Part shown: one piece after another, positions 58,927-64,000 of the stretch
How positions within the stretch are numbered: the stretch's first letter is position 1
Layout: every line of letters begins with the position of its first letter
NCBI RefSeq assembly: GCF_000025485.1
Contig: NC_013851.1
Span: 115,001 to 179,000 of the forward strand
Reading direction: 5' to 3'
Length of the DNA stretch: 64,000 nt
DNA from: Allochromatium vinosum DSM 180
Lineage (GTDB): Bacteria > Pseudomonadota > Gammaproteobacteria > Chromatiales > Chromatiaceae
Translations under genes and position numbers: made by a program
Notes under the pieces: model-generated
What the model was told of the DNA's origin: nothing
Database searches by the model: none
Seen by the model: the letters and a program-made list of their open reading frames with translations, nothing else

Positions 58927-60873
58927 TTACTTGACGGCGCGGTTCTCGATCAGATCCTCGACCACGGTCGGATCGGCCAGGGTGGAGGTGTCACCGAGCG
59001 AATCGATCTCGTTGGCGGCGATCTTGCGCAGGATGCGGCGCATGATCTTGCCCGAGCGGGTCTTGGGCAGACCCGGCGCCCACTGGATGATGTCGACGAT
59101 GGCGATCGGGCCGATCTCGCCGCGCACCAGTGATACCAGTTCCTTCTTCAGCTCGTCGGTCGGCTCGACACCGGCCATCGGGGTGACATAGGCATAGATG
59201 CCCTGACCCTTGAGGTCGTGCGGATAGCCGACCACCGCCGCCTCGGCGACGTGCGGATGCAGCACCAGCGCCGACTCGATCTCGGCGGTGCCGAGACGGT
59301 GGCCCGAGACGTTGAGCACGTCGTCGATGCGGCCGGTGATCCAGTAGTAACCGTCGGCATCACGGCGCGCGCCGTCACCGGTGAAGTAGTAGCCCGGATA
59401 CTGCTTGAAGTAGGTGTCGACGTAGCGCTGATGATCGCCATAGACGGTGCGCATCTGACCGGGCCAGGGCTGGCAGATGACAAGTGCGCCTTCAGCCGCG
59501 CCCTCGATGCGCACGCCCGTCGACGGATCGACCAGCGCCGGCACCACGCCGAAGAAGGGGCGGGTGGCCGAACCCGGCTTGAGTGCCGTGGCGCCCGGCA
59601 GCGGAGTGATCAGATGGCCGCCGGTCTCGGTCTGCCACCAAGTGTCGACGATCGGGCAGCGTCCGTCACCGACGACGTTGTGGTACCACTCCCAGGCCTC
59701 GGGGTTGATCGGCTCGCCGACCGAGCCGAGGATGCGCAGCGACTGGCGCGAAGTCTTCTTGACCGGCTCCTCGCCGGCGCGCATCAGCGAGCGGATCGCG
59801 GTCGGGGCGGTGTAGAAGATGGAGACATTGTGCTTGTCGACCACGTCCCAGAAGCGCGACATGTCCGGATAGTTCGGGATGCCCTCGAACATGACCGAGG
59901 TGGCGCCGTTGGCCAGCGGGCCATAGACGATGTAGGTGTGACCCGTGACCCAGCCGACGTCGGCGGTGCACCAGTAGATCTCGCCGTCCTGGTAGTCGAA
60001 GGTGTACTTGTGGGTCATGGCGGCATAGACCAGATAGCCGCCGGTGGTGTGCAGGGCGCCCTTGGGCTTGCCGGTGGAGCCGGAGGTGTAGAGGATGAAC
60101 AAGGGATCTTCGGCGTCCATCTCCTCGGGCGCGCACTCGGTGGCGGCCGCGGCGACAGCCTCGTGATACCAGACATCGCGGCCCTCGACCCAGTCGACGT
60201 TGCCGCCGGTGCGGCGCACCACGAGCACGGTGTCGACGTTCGGGCACTCGCGCATGGCGATGTCGGCGTTCTTCTTGAGCGGGACGTGACGCCCGCCGCG
60301 CACGCTCTCATCCGAGGTGATGACCAGTTTGCACTCGGAGTCGAGCACGCGGTCGCGCAGCGAGTCGGGCGAGAAGCCGCCGAAGACGATCGAGTGCACC
60401 GCGCCGATGCGGGTACAGGCCAGCATGGCCACCGCCGCCTCGGGGATCATCGGCAGATAGATGCAGACCCGGTCGCCCTTCTGGACGCCGCGCGACTTGA
60501 GGACGTTGGCCAGACGGCAGACTTCCTCGTGCAGCTCGCGATAGGTGATCTTGCGGTCCACGTTCGGATCGTCGCCTTCCCAGATGATGGCGACCTGATC
60601 GCCACGGGTGGCCAGATGACGGTCCAGACAGTTGTAGGAGACGTTGAGCTTGCCGCCCTGGAACCAGTTGATGTGCAGATCGTCGGCCTGATAGCTGTAG
60701 TCCATGACCGAGTCCCACTTCCGGCTCCAGGTCACGAACTGCTCGGCCTGCTCGGCCCAGAAGCCGGCCGGATCGTCGATCGAGCGCTGATACATCGCGG
60801 CATACTGCTCGGCGTTGATGTGGGCCTTGGCGGCGATCGCCGCAGGAACCGGATAGACCTTTTCTTCCGACAT
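58927..60873 (-). CDS. acs: Acetyl-CoA synthetase
   Basis: 648 residues, ANL adenylate-forming family. Visible are the P-loop [33 protein letters not shown], the hinge region [23 protein letters not shown], and the regulatory lysine motif [15 protein letters not shown] near the C-terminus. It activates acetate to acetyl-CoA via acetyl-AMP. The ATG at 60873 has GAGGAGATC upstream; the open frame to 61116 lacks similarity. It lies 154 bases after the exonuclease gene, and the grouping with exonuclease and DUF294 proteins recurs near acs/actP in other bacteria. Confidence 0.96.
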   Translation of the reverse strand: MSEEKVYPVPAAIAAKAHINAEQYAAMYQRSIDDPAGFWAEQAEQFVTWSRKWDSVMDYSYQADDLHINWFQGGKLNVSYNCLDRHLATRGDQVAIIWEGDDPNVDRKITYRELHEEVCRLANVLKSRGVQKGDRVCIYLPMIPEAAVAMLACTRIGAVHSIVFGGFSPDSLRDRVLDSECKLVITSDESVRGGRHVPLKKNADIAMRECPNVDTVLVVRRTGGNVDWVEGRDVWYHEAVAAAATECAPEEMDAEDPLFILYTSGSTGKPKGALHTTGGYLVYAAMTHKYTFDYQDGEIYWCTADVGWVTGHTYIVYGPLANGATSVMFEGIPNYPDMSRFWDVVDKHNVSIFYTAPTAIRSLMRAGEEPVKKTSRQSLRILGSVGEPINPEAWEWYHNVVGDGRCPIVDTWWQTETGGHLITPLPGATALKPGSATRPFFGVVPALVDPSTGVRIEGAAEGALVICQPWPGQMRTVYGDHQRYVDTYFKQYPGYYFTGDGARRDADGYYWITGRIDDVLNVSGHRLGTAEIESALVLHPHVAEAAVVGYPHDLKGQGIYAYVTPMAGVEPTDELKKELVSLVRGEIGPIAIVDIIQWAPGLPKTRSGKIMRRILRKIAANEIDSLGDTSTLADPTVVEDLIENRAVK

Positions 60874-61027
60874 GGATCTGATCTCCTCGATCTCTTCGAT
60901 GGTGTGTTGCACGAGTCGGCTTCTCGCCGATGATGGAATCTCGACGATGTCGACCCGAGGTCGAAACGCGACAATAGTAAACCGTCGACTGAGCGACGAT
61001 CTAGCCGAGTCGACGCCTGCTCCGTCC

Positions 61028-61705
61028 TCAGCACAAAAATTCCGACAGGCGTAACCGCCGTCCGTCGTCGCGATAGGCCGCCTGGGCCAGGAACAGTTCG
61101 GCGGCCGAGAGCGCATCGCTCAGGGCGTTGTGAGCGCCGTGGCGCGGCAGGTTGTAGCGGCTGGTGAGCGCGTGCAGACGCAGGTCCGAGGCTTTGAACG
61201 GGATCTGGCGTCGCTCCAGCGTGCGATGAGCCAGGGTCTGGGTATCGACGAGGCGCAGCGGCAGCCCCCGGCCCCAGCAGCGCTGGCAGGCCTGCGACAG
61301 AAAGCCCTGCTCGATGCCGGCATGGTGGGCGATCATCACCCGTCCGGTGAGCGCCGCGAGCACTTCACCCAGGACATCCTCCAGCTCGCGCCCGGTGGCG
61401 GCCTGATCGTCGGTGATCTGGTGGATCACGGCGCTCGCCTCGGGGATGGAGCGGTCGATACGCACCAGATGATGGCGCGCGGTCGACAGATCGATCTCCG
61501 GACCATGGAGCACCACATAGCCGACGCTCAGGATCAGATCCTGACGCTGATCGAGTCCGGTCGTCTCCAGGTCGATGGCCAGATACTCGACTTCGCGATA
61601 GTCGGCACGTGGGCTCGGCAGGGGCTGGGCCAGATAATCGCGCAACGGGCCGGGCGGGGCGCGCCTGTGGCGCCAGCGTCGGCCCCAGTCGGTCAGGATC
61701 GGCAT
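61028..61705 (-). CDS. DnaQ-like DEDDh 3'-5' exonuclease
   Basis: 225 residues. ExoI motif is [11 protein letters not shown] (Asp, Glu), Exo II includes [12 protein letters not shown] and Exo III is [15 protein letters not shown] (His-x4-Asp). It resembles the proofreading epsilon subunit but is encoded beside a cNMP/CBS/DUF294 gene and acs. Such pairs are known near acetate-use genes in Vibrio and Pseudomonas; the substrate is unclear. Confidence 0.9.
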   Translation of the reverse strand: MPILTDWGRRWRHRRAPPGPLRDYLAQPLPSPRADYREVEYLAIDLETTGLDQRQDLILSVGYVVLHGPEIDLSTARHHLVRIDRSIPEASAVIHQITDDQAATGRELEDVLGEVLAALTGRVMIAHHAGIEQGFLSQACQRCWGRGLPLRLVDTQTLAHRTLERRQIPFKASDLRLHALTSRYNLPRHGAHNALSDALSAAELFLAQAAYRDDGRRLRLSEFLC

Positions 61706-61724
61706 GGTGTCGAGTCTCTGGCGA

Positions 61725-63590
61725 TCAGGCGAAGCGCCCGGTCTGATAGCGCTGGCCGAGCGACTCCTGCATGGTGTTGATCAAGACGAAGGCCTCCTTC
61801 AGATGGCCGCGCTCCAGCGGCGAGAGTGCGTCGGGTGCGAGAAAGTTGTCGGGCTTCTCGCCGTTGCGCAGTTGCTGGGCCTGATGGCGCATGCGCAGCG
61901 TGGCGATGAGTTCGAGCGCGTCGATCAGATTGGCTGCGCCGTCGCGACTGAGCGCCCCGCGTTCGGCGGCGGTCTGGAGGCGCTCGTTGGTGTTGTTCTC
62001 CATGATCCCGGCCGAGAGCGCATAGACGCGCGCCAGATCGATGATGGGGATGAGACCGCGATGCTTGATGTCGAGCGTATGGTCGTGATCGCCGCCCTGG
62101 ATCAGCACGATATTGCGGAAGAAGCCGAGCGGCGGACGGTTCTTGAGCGCGTTGGCCGCCATGTAGGCGATGAAGATGCGGTTGGCGCGCGACTTCTCGA
62201 TGATGCGCTCGTGCAGCTCCTCGCACAGTCCGTTGGGGTCGCGCAGCGAGCGCATGTCGAAGAAGACGTTCGACAGCATCAGCGCCATCGGCTCGGGCTT
62301 GAGGATCCAGTTGGAGAAATACTTGTTCCAGATCCGCAGCGTCTGGCGCCACTTGGGATTGCTCGCCATGACGTCGCCGGGGCAGTAGACGCAGCCGCAG
62401 GCATGGAGTCCATCGTTGACGAAGCGCGCCAGGGCGGCGAAATAGGCGTCGTCCTCGGGCTTGGCCTCGTCGGAGATCAGGAGCGCATTGTCCTGATCCG
62501 AATGCGCCGACTGCTCGCGCCGTGCCTGCGAGCCGCCCAGCAGCCAGGCATAGGGCACGGGCGGCGCGCCGAGATCGGCCTCGGCCAGCTCGATCAGACG
62601 CAGGGTGATGGCGTCGGTGATGGCGCTGATCGCCTGTCCGACCTGGGTCGCCGTCGCTCCACCCAGGATCAGATGCACCTGTAATTCGGCGATCTTGGCT
62701 CCGATCTGGGCCAGGGTCTCGATGGAATCGGCGCGATGGATGTCGCCGACCAGATAGATCGAGTTGGCGCTCTGGAAACGGGTGAAGTCGGTCGATGAGA
62801 TCAGCCCCACGACCCGTCCGTTCTCCACCACCGGCAGATGGTGCACATTGAGCCGGGTCATGGCGATGAGCGCCTGGAAACCGAGCGTATCCATGTCGAC
62901 CGTGGTCAGCTTCTCGGTCATGATCGCGCGCACCGGCTGATCGGTCGCCAGCCCCGCCGCGACACAGCGATTGCGCAGATCGCGGTCGGTGATCATGCCG
63001 GCCAGATGTTCGCCGTCCATGATCAGGAGCGAGGAGACATGGTGCTCGGACATGATGCGCGCGGCGTCACGGATACTGGTCTCGGGACGGGTCGCGATGG
63101 GCGCGCGCTGGACCATGTCGCGCACCTGTACCGTCATCAGCCCGGTGCCGCTGGATGGCGACTCGGTCACCACGTCGAGCGCCTTGCGCAACCGGCGCGA
63201 GGTCGACTGCTCGAAGTGTTCGGCGAAGGCGGGGTGCGCGGCGCGCAGCTCGGTCAGATCCGCGCAGGGCAGGGCATAGACGAGCGTGTCCTCGGCGGTG
63301 TTGCCCTGGAAACGTGGTTCGTCCTCCGAGATCCGGCAGTGCTGTTCGCACAGATCGCCCTCGGCCAGCTTGCCGACCAACTCGCCGCGCGTGTTGCGCA
63401 GCTCCACCGCGCCGCGGCGCAGGATGTAGAGACAGGGCGAATCGGCCGCCTCGGGCGGAAAGGGCGTGCCGCGACGGAAATAGCGCACCGACAGACGTCG
63501 TGGAAGACGGGCCAGCGTCTCCTCGGGCAGTTGATCGAACGGCGGATGACTGGCCAGGAATTCCTGGATCTCGATCAGTTCGACATCCAT
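61725..63590 (-). CDS. cNMP-binding/CBS/DUF294 signalling protein
   Basis: 621 residues. Domain order: cyclic-nucleotide-binding-like domain (about 15-130), two CBS repeats (about 155-275), a DUF294 nucleotidyltransferase-like domain with GGSQARREQSAHSDQDNALL (about 350), and the DUF294 C-terminal domain. The CBS pair may sense adenine nucleotides, and the nucleotidyltransferase fold resembles the GlnD head. The exonuclease gene follows 19 bases later. The likely role is regulation tied to acetate metabolism, inferred from context only. Confidence 0.88.
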   Translation of the reverse strand: MDVELIEIQEFLASHPPFDQLPEETLARLPRRLSVRYFRRGTPFPPEAADSPCLYILRRGAVELRNTRGELVGKLAEGDLCEQHCRISEDEPRFQGNTAEDTLVYALPCADLTELRAAHPAFAEHFEQSTSRRLRKALDVVTESPSSGTGLMTVQVRDMVQRAPIATRPETSIRDAARIMSEHHVSSLLIMDGEHLAGMITDRDLRNRCVAAGLATDQPVRAIMTEKLTTVDMDTLGFQALIAMTRLNVHHLPVVENGRVVGLISSTDFTRFQSANSIYLVGDIHRADSIETLAQIGAKIAELQVHLILGGATATQVGQAISAITDAITLRLIELAEADLGAPPVPYAWLLGGSQARREQSAHSDQDNALLISDEAKPEDDAYFAALARFVNDGLHACGCVYCPGDVMASNPKWRQTLRIWNKYFSNWILKPEPMALMLSNVFFDMRSLRDPNGLCEELHERIIEKSRANRIFIAYMAANALKNRPPLGFFRNIVLIQGGDHDHTLDIKHRGLIPIIDLARVYALSAGIMENNTNERLQTAAERGALSRDGAANLIDALELIATLRMRHQAQQLRNGEKPDNFLAPDALSPLERGHLKEAFVLINTMQESLGQRYQTGRFA

Positions 63591-63752
63591 CGGTTGTTCT
63601 CACGCTTGCGGAATGGAACGAGGTTCGGGTCGAGCCGGTATTGAAACATGAATCGCGAACGTTCGGGCGAGTGCCGTATCACGCCGGTTTCGTTCGCGGG
63701 GCGTTTCGGCGAGAATGCCGCGTCGTCCCAAGAATCCAAGGATGCCCTGTCT

Positions 63753-64000
63753 ATGCTGCTGATGATCGACAACTACGATTCCTTCACCTACAACCTGGTG
63801 CAGTATTTCGGCGAGCTGGGTGCCGAGGTGAAGGTCGTCCGCAACGACGAGCTGACGGTCGAGGAGGCGGTCGCGCTCGCGCCCGAACGGGTCGTGATCT
63901 CGCCCGGTCCCTGCACGCCGCACGAGGCCGGGATCTCGGTGGCCCTGATCGAGCGTCTGGCCGGCGCGGTGCCGATCCTCGGCGTCTGTCTGGGGCATCA
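63753..64000 (+). CDS. Glutamine amidotransferase TrpG/PabA, 5' part
   Basis: 82 codons are visible before the window ends. The sequence opens with [19 protein letters not shown] and has [13 protein letters not shown] and ILGVCLGHQ, so it reaches just past the nucleophile cysteine. It supplies ammonia to anthranilate synthase (TrpE) or aminodeoxychorismate synthase (PabB); the partner lies outside the window, so TrpG and PabA cannot be told apart. The ATG at 63753 matches the family start. Confidence 0.93.
   Translation, partial: MLLMIDNYDSFTYNLVQYFGELGAEVKVVRNDELTVEEAVALAPERVVISPGPCTPHEAGISVALIERLAGAVPILGVCLGH

Overview
The window is one GC-rich bacterial chromosome segment, almost entirely housekeeping. 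It opens inside a 23S rRNA gene and closes inside a glutamine amidotransferase gene. Conserved gene orders (rppH-ptsP; rsmI/lpoA-yraN-dolP; the mra/fts/mur cluster; lpxC-dciA-M23-secA-argJ-mutT/thiE; pilB-pilC-pilD-coaE; yebC-ruvC-ruvA) point to a gammaproteobacterium. The overall style (glycolate oxidase genes, ornithine-lipid genes, a linked acs regulatory set) suggests Chromatiales, perhaps a purple sulfur bacterium of the Chromatiaceae. That last step is inference: no photosynthesis or sulfur genes are in view.

Layout. 1-2652: end of an rRNA operon (23S, 5S, terminator). 2.7-6.0 kb, minus strand: tightly packed lipid operon (OlsB, OlsA-like acyltransferase, GT4 glycosyltransferase, PAP2 phosphatase). 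6.1-9.9 kb: HAD phosphatase, rppH, ptsP. 9.9-15.1 kb: glcD, dolP, yraN and lpoA (minus), and divergent rsmI. 15.2-15.6 kb: rnpB. 15.8-32.4 kb: the division and cell-wall (dcw) cluster from mraZ to ftsZ, behind a good promoter and a three-repeat MraZ operator, followed by lpxC. 33.6-40.3 kb: dciA, an M23 peptidase, secA, argJ and a Nudix-ThiE fusion. 40.4-43.4 kb: a four-gene redox cassette (TlpA-like thioredoxin, DUF4266 lipoprotein, DUF3570 beta-barrel, ApbE). 43.4-44.4 kb: yacG and zapD. 44.7-53.1 kb: a LOG-domain protein, yebC-ruvC-ruvA, a diguanylate cyclase, glcE-glcF and a small Cys-rich exported protein. 53.3-57.8 kb: coaE and pilD-pilC-pilB. 57.9-63.6 kb: an NYN-cold-shock fusion, acs, a DEDDh exonuclease and a cNMP/CBS/DUF294 protein. 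63.75 kb to the end: 5' part of trpG/pabA.

Most interesting points. (1) The dcw cluster has every expected gene except murE. In its place, between ftsI and murF, sits a 20-codon ORF whose start overlaps the ftsI stop (ATGA) and whose stop overlaps the murF start (TGATG), which is what a clean in-frame deletion of murE would leave. (2) The TlpA-DUF4266-DUF3570-ApbE cassette is the best candidate for a poorly described system. The barrel carries DTISGAS, which resembles the ApbE flavinylation consensus. The lipoprotein ends in GGGGCGCN. The ApbE lacks a visible signal peptide and starts in frame directly after the barrel's stop codon. (3) The overlapping olsB-olsA-GT4-PAP2 genes suggest a membrane-lipid remodelling operon. 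No insertion sequence, phage, CRISPR array or tRNA was seen. The only stretch over 300 bases without a gene (15579-15890) holds the rnpB terminator and the mra promoter and operator.
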